This document shows, in pieces, positions 35,915 through 46,619 of a stretch of 64,000 bases of DNA. Position 1 is the first letter of the stretch. Each line of letters opens with the position of its first letter. The DNA is taken from contig CAOLHI010000150.1 of NCBI GenBank assembly GCA_948474755.1, forward strand, positions 1,364,001 to 1,428,000, in the 5' to 3' direction. A program made the position numbers and the translations under genes. The DNA is from Ctenosaura bakeri. Taxonomy: Eukaryota > Chordata > Lepidosauria > Squamata > Iguanidae. The notes under the pieces are model-generated. The model was not told the DNA's origin, made no database searches, and was given only the letters and a program-made list of their open reading frames with translations.

Positions 35915-36675
35915 CTATATAAGCCTGTTGACCTGCTTCAGTGTTTGAACATTCTTCTCACTGAGAGCTCTATTTATGTATAATTTATACGATACTTGAT
36001 AGCTGAACTCTATCCTCATACTTTGTCTTTGGGGATGTCCTCTCTTGTGACTGTAATAATGTTAATCTATCATGTAATACACAAATATTTCTTTCTCACA
36101 GGATTCCTCCATGCTATTAGAGCACTGCTATTAGAGAACATAAGATACGAGAAAATGTTAACATAGCAGCATCTGAGTTAATTCTTCCTTTTTTTCAGCC
36201 TGTTGCTGCTAGGGGATGGGAAGAAACAGTGACATCTAAAAAGAATGGTTAATCTTCTTCACTCCCTTCATCTTCACCCTCACCAACATAGAACACCTTG
36301 TGAATCTTTAGGTCTCTTTTTTAATAAACTATTTTTGGAACACTTTCTTGCAAGTCAGTTCGAATTTGAAAATAGGTTGCATGAAGTAGCACATGGTGTT
36401 CTCATATTTTTAACAAGCCACCATCACTCATTGACATTACTTTAGAGGTACACTGACATTGCCCTTCTTCTATAAACTTTAAAACTAAAGGATTGATCTA
36501 CCTAGTCTGTAAAGCTGTGTGTTCCTTCTGCTTATAGTTAATTGGTGACCAGTATAATAGTGCCTCCCCATGAGTGTCAAAGGAGACAGTCATTTTATAT
36601 GGTAGCAGCCTTTTTAAATTTTTCCACTTCAAATAAATTCTTTAAAATGACTTTTGGGGAAAACAACTACACACA

Positions 36676-36719
<44 letters not shown>

Positions 36720-37347
36720 TTGAGAGAGAGTGTGTCCATGTCAATTTGGTTCACTTCTAGTTGTTGCTACCTAATTAGATGAAGCAATTTTTTTCCTATT
36801 GCTGTTTTATTGTAAGGCAGTATAGAAATGTAGCAAATAAAGTAAATATGTATATGTCTCACCTGAAAGAAGTATTCTATGAAGTTGTTATATGGATCAT
36901 GTTGGAGGATTGTGGTTTGTGAGCAAACTAGACTAAACGGTATTATAATATAATTATAATATTATAATGAGTCTAAGGAATTCCAGGTGTTTTGCATACA
37001 TTTTTCACAATTTCAGGTGTAGCAGGAAGAATATTGGTATGTTTTCTACTCTCTCTCTGCTCTACAGCCCAAACTAGGTGATACAGTTAACATGATATTA
37101 GAAGCTGAGCAATTTTACAAATTAGAATGCATCTATTTATCTAAGCATGAGCTTGCCTCACTATTATGTGGCAAATTAGCTTGCTTTTGTATTGAGCTTG
37201 GATATTGGGAGGTATATGTAGACTTTTTTTTTTTTTTGGCAAGTCTGATTGTTCAGACATACTGTTTTGAAAGAATTGTGTTCCAGGAGGAAAAAAAAAA
37301 TATATTAATAGGATTTGACCCTAAAAATCTCTTTGCATGTGTCTGAG
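35915..37347. other. Intergenic DNA with compound microsatellite
   Basis: No gene seen. A short AT palindrome occurs at about 36941-36970. Confidence 0.5.
36669..36730. repeat. (AC)n(AG)n compound microsatellite
   Basis: About twelve AC units run into about thirteen AG units with one interruption at 36720-36722. Confidence 0.9.
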
Positions 37348-37716
37348 GCCCTTTATGCAACTTACCTGCATCTGGCGTGGTCATGTGGGGATCCGCTGCT
37401 TCGGCTCCGCAGGAGCTGCCTGCCATTCGGCAGGCAGCGTGAGGGCTCCGCCTCTTCCTTCTGCAGCTCAGCCGGATATTTTCCTAGGCTGCGCTGGGGG
37501 AGGAAGCATGAGGGCTGCAGCTCCAGAGGCTCCACACTCAAGGTAAGTGCATGTGGGACCCCAGAGCAATGCACAATCACCATGATATAGTGCGTGATTT
37601 GTGCCTGCTGGCCCCGGCAGCATCGCACGATTGCGAGGACGTCATCTGAAATGCACCTCGCAATTGTGCGATCCTCCGGAGGCCCTTTAGCATGACAAAT
37701 GCCATTTGAAAAGAGC
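37348..37716 (+). mobile_element. GC-rich non-autonomous DNA transposon (family B), copy 2
   Basis: A 369-bp element starting GCCCTTTATGC and ending GAAAAGAGC. The right end contains the hairpin GGCCCTTTAGCATGACAAAT..GCCATTTGAAAAGAGCC. Flanks CTGAG and CTGGA suggest a degraded 5-bp TSD. The core has the same GCAGGAAG, CCTGCATT/GGTAAGTGCATGTGG and GCAATTGTGCGAT phrases as the copies at 55820 and 59684. Confidence 0.8.
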
Positions 37717-37985
37717 CTGGATGTGATTAGAAAGACAGAGAGGGATAGAGCAGTGAATGGTCTGAGGCTAATGTTCTTGAGGGGTATAGTGGTTTTCTTT
37801 CACATACTGATGCAGAATTTGTAGCCGCATCGTGTGCTTATAGAAAGGCATTTGCCACTGATTTGCTTTTCTTTAGTAGTTGTATGTGAGCATTGAAAAT
37901 CACATGATTTTAAAATCTTATAACACCTAAAAGGCTCTACTTCCATGTCATCAGGGATTTTTTTAAGAGAGTAGCCTACTTTACC

Positions 37986-38074
37986 GGCCCCTCCCGAAAC
38001 TGCAAACCCCAGGATTTCAGAGGATGTTGAAAGTGGAATCATCGTGCTATAACAGGCTAGTGCGGAAATGGCCC
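37986..38074 (+). mobile_element. Short foldback MITE (family A)
   Basis: An 89-bp copy with GGCCCCTCCC at the left and GTGCGGAAATGGCCC at the right, the same truncated form as 15619 and 57771. Confidence 0.75.
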
Positions 38075-40024
38075 AAGACTTCCTGCATCGTATCTCCTGC
38101 CCCATATAGAAAGCAAGAACAGGATCTTGCAGGATTGCATTGATGGAGCCATGGTTGGTGGGGACACAATGACAGGGAGAAGTAGTCATGCCTATGTGTT
38201 CTCCTTTACATTTTCTTCATTGTCTGAGGGAATGCTGTTACTATTCTTACTATCTGTAAATGAAGCAAATGTTGTAGGTATATTGTAAATTTCCACGTGA
38301 CTCTCTTATCCAAAGAAATTTGTTCTATCCCCTTTCAGTACCATAAAAAAACTTCTCTACTTTTGGGACAGAAATACTGCATCAATAATTGAATTTTTGA
38401 AATCAACCCTCTCCTTCCCATGTAAGCAAAAGCCCAGAGGACATTCAGTGATATATTGTATTGTCACTGAAGCCATGTATCAATAGATACCCTTCATTCA
38501 AGAGTGTAGGAATAGCACAGTGTAGCCCTAAAGGCTGTGATTCAGAGACATTATACAAAGAAGGGAAGAGAATCTGGACATAAAAGTTTGAGACAGTCCA
38601 GCAGGGTCTGGTATATTAATGTATCCAGCTAACAGCATCAAATTAAAAGTGAATACATAAATCAATTGCAGTTGCCCCTTCAGGGAAGCAAGTTCTTCTC
38701 TTAATTACCTTTGAGGTGTCCAGAGATTCCAGGGCCAATAATATTTCAGCCTTTAAGCTGCTAAATAAACACATTATAAAAGAAAACCTCAATTCTGCTT
38801 TGCAATACATTTATGAAGCTGCATTAATAAATCTTTCACATGCACTTTAAACAGCCAAACCTTTCCATAAAAAAAGTCACACTTTCCTCAAGATAACTTC
38901 TTTCAGATGCTCCAGTATGTGAAAGGGAAGTAAGGTGATACAAACTGGTTATTTCCACCTAGACGTTACAGTCAAAATGAAAGATCATTGTTATTAAAAA
39001 ACATGGAGTGTCACAGCTTGTAAATTTAAACTATGATGCTCTCTGCTGTTTAGTTAGCAGGAAAAGGGAGAAGTCATGCAGGCAAATGCAATATAATTAT
39101 CATATTTAATCAACAAAGAGGAACTCTTATTGCAAACTCAAAGATATGAAAGGTCATATAAGGTGTGAATGTTTAGAGCTGTTACCCCAAAAGGTGGATG
39201 ACTCAGGGGTTGACCCACAATGCCAATGCCTTTGTAGAAAGGTAGGGAATTATCACTCAAAAAGGGAGGCCTATGAGAGAAGGGGGTAACTTTGGAATCT
39301 TTTCACCTGTGTAGACTCGTACGAATGTAGGGACACCAATTAAGGGTTAAAAGGATGTTCTATTGGGGGAAAATCACAAACACAAGATTCAAGCAGTCTC
39401 ACAACCATACACAGCTAACAGAAAGAAAGGAAGGAAAAATTGGATAGCAAGGAGTTTGGATGAAGTGGGTGATATTTACCAAGCCTGAAGAGAAGAAAGT
39501 TGTTGCAAAATACCTCAAATATGAGAGTTTCAGGGTAGTCCAGGTCACGAGAATTGAGGAGCAAATGGATAGAGTGCAAGGCGTACATGCAACCAAGGTG
39601 CTACAAATAATTGAGCTTCGTCTTAGCATTAGCTGACAAAGCATTGATGGGAGGCATGATAGCGTCTTAATATCTGAACAGGTAAGGAAACAAAGGGGGA
39701 AGTTCAGCAGGAAAGAGGTTACAGGACATTGGTCATTGTTGCTTTGTTTGGTAGTTTTGATGGCTGTTGTTTTCTAGATCTGGGCTGTTGAGAAAATCAT
39801 TTTAAACTCATTTAGTTGAGTTCTACAACTAATCATCAGTGAATGTATGATCTGGCCATGCCTTACGGTCCTCTTTGACCTAATTCCTGCACATGGGCAG
39901 ATAGTCCTCTTGCCAGCATGGGTCTTCAGCCATAAATGTATGGTTTGTATTTTGTGCCAATTAAACGATGTTGATTGCCAATTATACCATAACATGGGGT
40001 GGGTGGGTGTGGCATGGTAACAGA
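38075..40024. other. Intergenic DNA, no gene seen
   Basis: Unique-looking sequence. The minus-strand frame at 37800-38189 runs through the MITE at 37986 and is not a gene. Confidence 0.5.
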
Positions 40025-40087
40025 GCCCTTACTCTAGGATGTTGAAAGTGGAATAGTAGCACCATAACAGTGTAGTGCAGAAAGGCC
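40025..40087 (+). mobile_element. Foldback MITE (family A), 3' fragment
   Basis: AGGATGTTGAAAGTGGAATA to GTGTAGTGCAGAAAGGCCC, the right arm of the family-A element with the left arm missing. Confidence 0.65.
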
Positions 40088-40139
40088 CCAAGACTCAAAT
40101 CAAGAGAAGACTTATGAGAGCAAAGAATAGAGATCCAGT

Positions 40140-41345
40140 GGTTTCCTTATCGACGAATGTATGAAAAAATTAAAATAGATACTAAACTTCAGGATATAAC
40201 AAAAAAAATAATAATGAACTGGATGAAATTTTAATGAAGAACCAGCTGAAAACAATATTTAAATTATACAAGATCTTATTGGAGAGAAATATGGGGAAAA
40301 ATTATAAAAGGGACTACAATTAAACTTAGGCCACACAACAGACTTAGAAAGTTGGCAGAAAGCATGGGGCAAGGATTTAAAATTCATACTATTTGAAGGA
40401 GAACTTTTATAAAATGTTATGTTTCTGGTATTTGACTCCGGTAAAATTATCCCAAATATACAGAGAAGGTGATGGAATTTGTTGGAAAGAGGGACTTTTC
40501 CACAAAAAGTGGTTATGTTCTGAAGCTAAAAAGTATTGGAAATAGATACATATGATAATATAAAAAATTTTTGCAACTAAATTTGAATTGAGACCAGAAT
40601 TATATTCGGGACTTTGCACACTACACTATTATACTGCTATTATTCCGCTTTCAACATTCTGTGTTATCCTGGGGTTTGCAGTTTAGTGAGGAACATTTAG
40701 CATTCTTAGCCAGAGAGCTTTTTGGCCTCAGTAAACTATAAACCCCAGAATTCCACAGGATGTTGAAAATGGAATAATAGCACTATAACAGTGTAGTGTG
40801 GAAAGGCTGTAGGTTAAATATAATGGGTGATCACCTAGTACTTAAAAATAATACTAAATTGGTATTATATTTTATAACCTTGGCAAGAATTAATTTTGCT
40901 CAAAAATGGAAAACTGAAGAAAAGTCTCTGATAGATGACTGGTTAATAAGAATGATGGACATGACAGAGACAGAAAAACTAATGACACTGTTAAAGGATA
41001 AACCATTACAACAATTCAGATAAGAGTGGATGCTGATCTTGGACTATATTTAAAATAAAGGTCAAAAGGAAAATATTAATAGATGAAGCTACTAAGGTAC
41101 ATAAGATATCAAAACACTATAAAATATTAGTATTATATATACTAAATAATGAACATTGGTAAGATTAACACGATTAAAGCAATGTAAAGGAATAAATGGT
41201 ATTTGTTTATAAGTTATAAATTCAAGTGAAAATGCAATGAAATGGAATATCATTAGGGGGTGGTATAAGGGAATTTTATGGGATTTTTTATATATGAGAA
41301 TGTTTATTTAAACAAAGAGATGAAACTGAGACATGTTGATATATA
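40140..41345 (+). pseudogene. L1-type LINE, 3' end of ORF2, interrupted by a MITE
   Basis: The minimal preserved parts match the C-terminal domain of vertebrate L1 ORF2. Before the MITE, several frames carry KLYKILLERNMG-, YLTPVKL-, GICWK- and CSEAKKYWK-like segments. After it, a 75-codon frame (40796-41023) carries ITLARINFAQKWKTEEK and EWMLIL-type continuation. The C-W-x-C cysteine knuckle region is eroded (one Cys replaced). A family-A MITE at 40609-40807 splits the ORF. The end is an AT-rich 3' untranslated region with an A-rich tail. It is 5'-truncated, frameshifted and inactive. Confidence 0.8.
40609..40807 (+). mobile_element. Foldback MITE (family A), full length, inside L1
   Basis: About 199 bp. 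The left arm CACACTACACTATTATACTG and the right arm CACTATAACAGTGTAGTGTG are complementary, with central GGGGTTTGCAGTTTAGTGAG. Removing it brings the two L1 coding parts back together, which shows insertion into a pre-existing L1. Confidence 0.85.
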
Positions 41346-41383
41346 TTGCAATATATTTTAACAATAAAAATAATTTAAAAATA

Positions 41384-41512
41384 ATTTCTGACTTATGGCA
41401 ATCCCAAGGTGAATGTATCATGATTAAACAGTGGGTTTTCCACAGCCAAGCAGTGAATCGAACCCTGCTCTCCAGTGTTGTAGTCCAATGTTCAAACCAC
41501 TACATTCTCTTA
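41384..41512 (-). repeat. tRNA-derived SINE, minus strand
   Basis: On the minus strand: GTAGTGGTTTGAACATTGGA (A-box-like), GGGTTCGATTC (B-box), TGGAAAACCCACTG, then TGCCATAAGTCAGAAAT at the tail. It lies between an L1 tail and an L2 relic. Confidence 0.8.
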
Positions 41513-41675
41513 CAGTAGTCTAATCAACAAGTAACTAAACTAAGAACCACGGTGGCCATTTCTGATTTCCTCAACAAACAGCAAAGCTGGCCACTACAGC
41601 AACCTGTTTTTCCAGAAGCAGGGCTGGGTGCAAGAACATTTCCAAATTATGAACTTGACATTTCAAAGGGTGTGC

Positions 41676-42588
41676 TGTTACCATGTTTACTGGGGGTCCT
41701 GTGAGGGACATCTAAATGCGCTCACAATTAAACAAGTCAGGGAAATTAGTCAAAGAGCACAAGCTAGCAATGTGAGAGGCAGGACAACGCGGCAGAATCT
41801 TTTACCCAATGTCTATGGGGTCAGGCCAAGCCAAGAAGCAAACCGGAATTTAAGAATAATTGCGATCTTTATTAAAATACAGACAAACAGTGTATGCAGC
41901 ACATTCACACAGATAACTATAGAAAATAGAGGTTGGAGTGGGATAGAGGGAATTTTCAAGAGGGATTGTTGGTTTGGGCAATACTACACCTGTCCTGAAG
42001 CCTGGGCAGACTGAAGATTAAGTTCGTTGGTATGGAGTCTCAGTATGTGGAACTGAGGGGAAGGCTCACCAAGCAAAGCAACAGCAAGGCAGGAGGAAAG
42101 TTAGGAATGATCCAAAGAAGCTCTCCAAGTCAGGGTTTTTATAGGGAGGAATGGAGCTACAGGCTATTCCGTACTTGGGGAGAAACAATGAGTTTAGGGC
42201 TGGAGACAAAGCCTCCAAAAGGTCAGAATTTAACGTGATTAAGTTTGGTCCGAATTGACAATAGAGTAGGCAGTATGCAGATGTGCAGTGCTTGACATTT
42301 GAGTATCCAGCTTGTCAAGTTGCCTGCTCGGGGCAGGGAGTTCTTTGTAAGCAGCGTGTATACATAATAGAGTACTTGCCTTTGAGGTCTCCTAAAGTGG
42401 CGAGATGGCTATTTCTGGCTTGCCTGTATTGTTTGGAATATTGCAGCAATTAGGGGCCAAGCCTGACTGTGAGCCTGTCCGGTGGATCTTGCAGACACAT
42501 GGAGAGGGATGGTAGAGGAAAGCCAAATTGTTGATATCAAAATGATATCTGAGTTCACCCCAAGTGCAGCTTAGGAACTGCAGTAACA
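41676..42588 (-). mobile_element. Solo LTR, family 1 copy b, minus strand
   Basis: A 913-bp LTR in reverse orientation, with TGTTAC at 41676 and GTAACA ending at 42588. It is flanked by GTGC (41672-41675) and GTGC (42589-42592), a perfect 4-bp TSD. It aligns along its whole length with the copy at 14136, including the TATA box (TTTTTATA at 42136-42143) and a polyadenylation signal (TTTATT at 41868-41873, AATAAA on the coding strand). That places U3-R-U5 order on the minus strand. No internal gag or pol is present. Confidence 0.9.
41868..41873 (-). promoter_or_regulatory. LTR polyadenylation signal
   Basis: AATAAA on the minus strand, about 265-270 bp downstream of the TATA box in the LTR's own direction. 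The matching site in copy a is altered. Confidence 0.55.
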
Positions 42589-42850
42589 GTGCAACTCCAT
42601 CTAAAATAAGATGTAATCCCAATCCCAGGATGGTTTTTCTAGCCAGCAACACTTCTGTTTTGTCTGTATTAAGTTTTAGTTTATTTACCTACATCCAGTC
42701 CTTTACTGCACCCAGACAATGATTCAGTACTACCACAGCCTCCTTGGCATCAGTTGCGAAGGAAAGATAGAGCTGTGTATCATCAGCATACTGATGACAC
42801 CTATCTCCAAAGGTCTGGATGACCTCTCCCAGTGGCTTTATGTAGAGTGA

Positions 42851-43956
42851 AACATACCCTTTCTCATCCCTTCAATTGGCTTAATTGTTGTTATATGTTT
42901 GATTTGCTCTGTCAGTGTTTTTCAAAAATATTTCTGTTTTTTCCCCCCAGAACATTGCCTGTGTGGTGTTTTTTTTTTCCTCTCTCTCTCTCTCTCACAC
43001 ACAACTTGCTCTGTCAACATATGTCTTTATTTTATTCACAAATGACATCTTCTATGATGATGATGATGCATTTTATTCATATTATGAAGCAAATCAAGCA
43101 TAATTATTTTATTACCCTTTTCATTTATTGATTGAGCAAGCAAATTACTGTTTCCCCCCATTATTCCTCTTTATTTGTTAAATGTATATGTCACTTCCAG
43201 TTTAGTTTATTTTTACAATTATTTTAGCTCAACTTAATCAATCATTAGAGATTTCCTAGCATCACAGGAAAACTGACTGATCACCAGTAAGACTTGAGAA
43301 GGCTCAGGCTGGTAGGAATAGGAACAAACCTGCTTCCACTTTCTTAAGAGCTCTGTTGGAATCTGAAAATCAGAGCCAGGCAGGAGGCAGCAAAATAGGA
43401 ATACCTGGGATGGAAGGAAGGCAGTTTGAGTTACCACAAAAAATATCATTTTGAGGGGTCCATTTCATGGGGGGATCAGATGCCAGGATTACTGTTTTTT
43501 TCCACTGTGGACACAAATGATTTGGGGTAAATTGCACTGAACATAAGGTGCATCATCAAGCTGTCTTTTAAGGGCAGAGGCAGAAAAGTTCTGGCAGTCA
43601 AGTAGCAGCAAGACCTACAGGGAAAGAACAAAGAGTGCTGAATCCCTTGGCAGCAGCTCTCCCTTTCTCAAACTGCAGGATCTTTGCACAGTCCTAGTGG
43701 CAATGCACACATTATGACAGTCTTTCATATATGCATATCGCATTAATGAATAAGACTTGTTGTTGTCCTACTGTAGCTCCTCTCTGTAAAAGGAGGAAAA
43801 TATAACTGTTTCTGTGTAAATATATTCTGGATCCTGAACACAGCAGTCATTATTGTGTTATTCTGAAAAGTCACTTTGTAAAACATGCAAAGCAATTTTT
43901 TTGCACTATGGAACCTGAGAGGAAGAAATTGATAGCATAAGCTTTTGTAGACTATG
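42851..43956. other. Intergenic DNA, no gene seen
   Basis: Contains a TC/CA microsatellite at 42978-43003 and a short GAT repeat near 43057. No domain recognised. Confidence 0.5.
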
Positions 43957-44318
43957 GCCCTTTCTGCATGGACGTGGTGTCCCAGTAAGGGGACAAGGGA
44001 GGAGCGGGACCACAATGATGCTTCCGCTTGATGTCATCATGGTCCTGCCCTTCTCTCATTTCCAGCTGGTGCAATAGTGGGGTAAATCACTGACAGAGTT
44101 TCTCCTCCGATAGCACACTTACCTGTCACATGGAGGGCTGGAAGCGCAATGAAGGTGCTTCCTGCCCCAGCACAGCATGGGAAAAAGCCAAACTGTGCTG
44201 CAGATGGCAGATACATGTCAGTTGTGCTCCCCTCTGCAGGGAGCAGGTCCAGTGTGGAGGGAAGAGTTCCCAGTTCACAACCAGAGGACAATGGGATAAG
44301 GTAAGGTGTGGAAAAGGC
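43957..44318 (+). mobile_element. GC-rich non-autonomous DNA transposon (family B), copy 3
   Basis: A 362-bp element from GCCCTTTCTGCATGG to GTGGAAAAGGC, flanked by a perfect 5-bp TSD CTATG (43952-43956 and 44319-44323). Internal phrases CACTTACCTGTCACATGGAG and CTTCCTGCCCCAGCACAGC correspond to the core of copies 35496 and 59684. It has no transposase. Confidence 0.85.
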
Positions 44319-45044
44319 CTATGTCTACTTCATCAGATGCATTTCAAAGATGCATCTTTATTCTCAAAGATGCTACAAGATTCCTTTGCATACTGATCCA
44401 GATTCACATGGCTATGTCTTTGAATTCTACCATTTCTAAAATTTGTTATGTGACCTCAAGTATAGGAAGTACCTTCAAATATAACTTGCATCCCTTTTTT
44501 TCAATATGCTTATTCTTGTGAATAACACAAGTCGATTTTTTTCAAGTTCAGATTTTTATGGTTATTGTTATTGCTGCTACTATTTGAGTGGAGATCATTC
44601 TGTTGCTATCTTTGCTTTCCATAAGACATGCCACCCTCTCTGTGTATATTCTATTTTTATTTTTATTTTTTTGCTCCTAAAGCTTTGCTTTCTCTAGATC
44701 CATCTTTTCCCATTTATAATAATACAGTTGCTGTCACTTCACTTCTGACCTCGAGTGTTGAAATGTATGTAAGCAAAATAGGTAATTTAGCAGGAAATGA
44801 TTGAACTGAAGCAAATGAAACATAATGTATCAAGAAATCCTGAATATGAAGTATACAATATTTGGCAAAACAACAACAACATGTTTCAGCTCATTTCTAG
44901 TCTGTAAAGATTTTACAAAGCTAGATATATATCACTAGGTCAGCTACTTGCAGAGTAAAAACAAAAAATGTGAATACAGACCCACAGTATTCCAACATCT
45001 TTATGGTCCCGCACTATACCAACACTTATTCCATTCCTGTCTCC
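44319..45044. other. Intergenic DNA, no gene seen
   Basis: AT-rich sequence without recognisable features. Confidence 0.5.
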
Positions 45045-46085
45045 ACAAGTGCCTTTTCCATTGAGAGTTTACTGATGACATCTTGATTATCTGGATTCAG
45101 AGAAGGAAGCACTGATGAAGTTTAACCAGGAGTTCAGTCACTTCCACTCTACCATCAACTTGAGCCCACTCCACATAACAAATTCACATTCTGGACACTA
45201 CCATTCAGCTATGTAATGGACAACAAGCACCTTTATACTACAAATGTACATACAGCTACCTATTTTTACATGCTTCCTGTTTCCACTTGGAACATGCCAC
45301 AAAATGTCCATGGGCAAGCCCAGAGGTACAACTGCATCCACTGTCACCTTTCAGACAGAGTTTTCCAACTGGAGAGTTTAGTACAGGTGTTTCTCAGATT
45401 AAAATACAAAGATAGAAAGTTGGGGCGGGGGGAACTAACAAACAGGCCTACACTGGTATACAGGAACTGTATTCCACAGGACATATCCAGAAGAGATATA
45501 AAAGGAACATCATTTAATGTCACCTACAAAATCTGACAAACCTGGAAACTTCTCTCACAGGCCTTGTGTGGTAGGTAAATACTTGTTTATAGACAGCTGC
45601 CCAACTTCAAAAGATTATTGGCCAGCAACCATGCACATTCTAAAGCGATGCAGACACAGGAGAAGATCCTGTGGCAGAGCCAGATTCCAGCTTTCCTCTG
45701 AATCTATTCTGGGAACTATTGGAGGATCTAATAATGTCTTCCACAAGCTTGTGGACTCATACACCTGCCCCTTTTCCAATGTGATGTATTTTCATCATTT
45801 GCGAGCAATGCCCACTGCATTCTCCACTGGACAAATGATCCACTCTCTGTGTAAAGTAATAAATGGACACAAAGGAAATATCAGAAACAGCAACATTTTA
45901 AACCCAATGGAGAACACTTCTGTTTCCTAGAACACTCTGTCTCTGATTTCAAGATGACTGCCCTTCCACAGAAGAACTTCCAAGACATCTTCTAATGGGA
46001 GATGGTTCAACAAGCATTTGCCAAGAGAACTGTGCCGTTCTCCAACCGTTGTGGAACAGCAACTCTCAGCATTCTTTACCATATG
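45045..46085 (+). pseudogene. Penelope-like element: RT C-terminal half plus GIY-YIG endonuclease
   Basis: Starts in the reverse-transcriptase catalytic motif TDDILIIW (near 45072-45096), with the two Asp expected of the YxDD box. A frameshift leads into EALMKFNQEFSHFHSTINL, typical of Penelope-like RTs. It goes on through HASSFHP-like and AQRYN segments, a short IPQ..VTYK region and a cysteine-containing linker. A GIY-YIG-type end follows, with TGQMIHSLCKVINGHKGNIR (45820-45885) corresponding to the conserved IGQT..LR.R.NGHK block, and then a decayed HSVSDFKM-like C-terminus to about 45950. Stops and frameshifts show it is dead. Penelope-like elements pair a telomerase-related RT with this endonuclease. 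Confidence 0.75.
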
Positions 46086-46619
46086 ATACAGTGAGCTACA
46101 GTCTACACAGCAGCTTATTTTAATTGATTTTATTTGATTCAATTTATTGATTCTTTATGTTCTGGCATGCAAGGTGGTCTCTAATGTAATGAAAAGAAGT
46201 TTCAGTTTAAAAAGCACAATAAATGATATATTGTTGTATACAAATTAAATTAATCACACTGATTCATGTTTTAAAACCCTACACTAATAACAAATAGGAA
46301 TTCAAATATTACGAAGTCTAGCACATCCATTTAAAACTCCTAATTGTATTGGAATTGCAGTTACCAAAGCTTGACAAAATAGAAAGGTCTCCTTTTGTTG
46401 GATGAAAAATGACTGGGAGGGAGCTAACCTAACCCCCCATCAGTAATGTCCATAAACTAGGAGGATGCCCAGGAGGACACTCTTTACAGTCCTTATTGTA
46501 AACATACCTGTTAAAACAGCTGTATCAAAAGAAAGGCTTCCACTGGAGTTCTCAAAACTCAGGCAGGATCTAATATCCCTTTTTTGTGTGTGTGTGTGGT
46601 GACCTCTTAGCTCCATGGC

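Larger units (their letters stand above)
41515..42850 (-). pseudogene. L2-type LINE relic on minus strand, split by a solo LTR
   Basis: Minus-strand reading of 42593-42846 gives the RT catalytic region: YADDTQL (motif with the two catalytic Asp) near 42774-42794, then LKLNTDKTEVLLA. The frame enters DGVAL and is cut at the LTR boundary. On the far side (41515-41675) the next L2 segment continues with a LEKQVAVVA-like stretch. The LTR at 41676-42588 plus its GTGC TSD accounts exactly for the gap. Stops are present, so the element was dead or has decayed since. Confidence 0.8.

Noticed and set aside
41384..41512. tRNA gene suggested by A-box and B-box-like sequence
   Set aside because: The body and tail are those of a tRNA-derived SINE and no cloverleaf can be completed.
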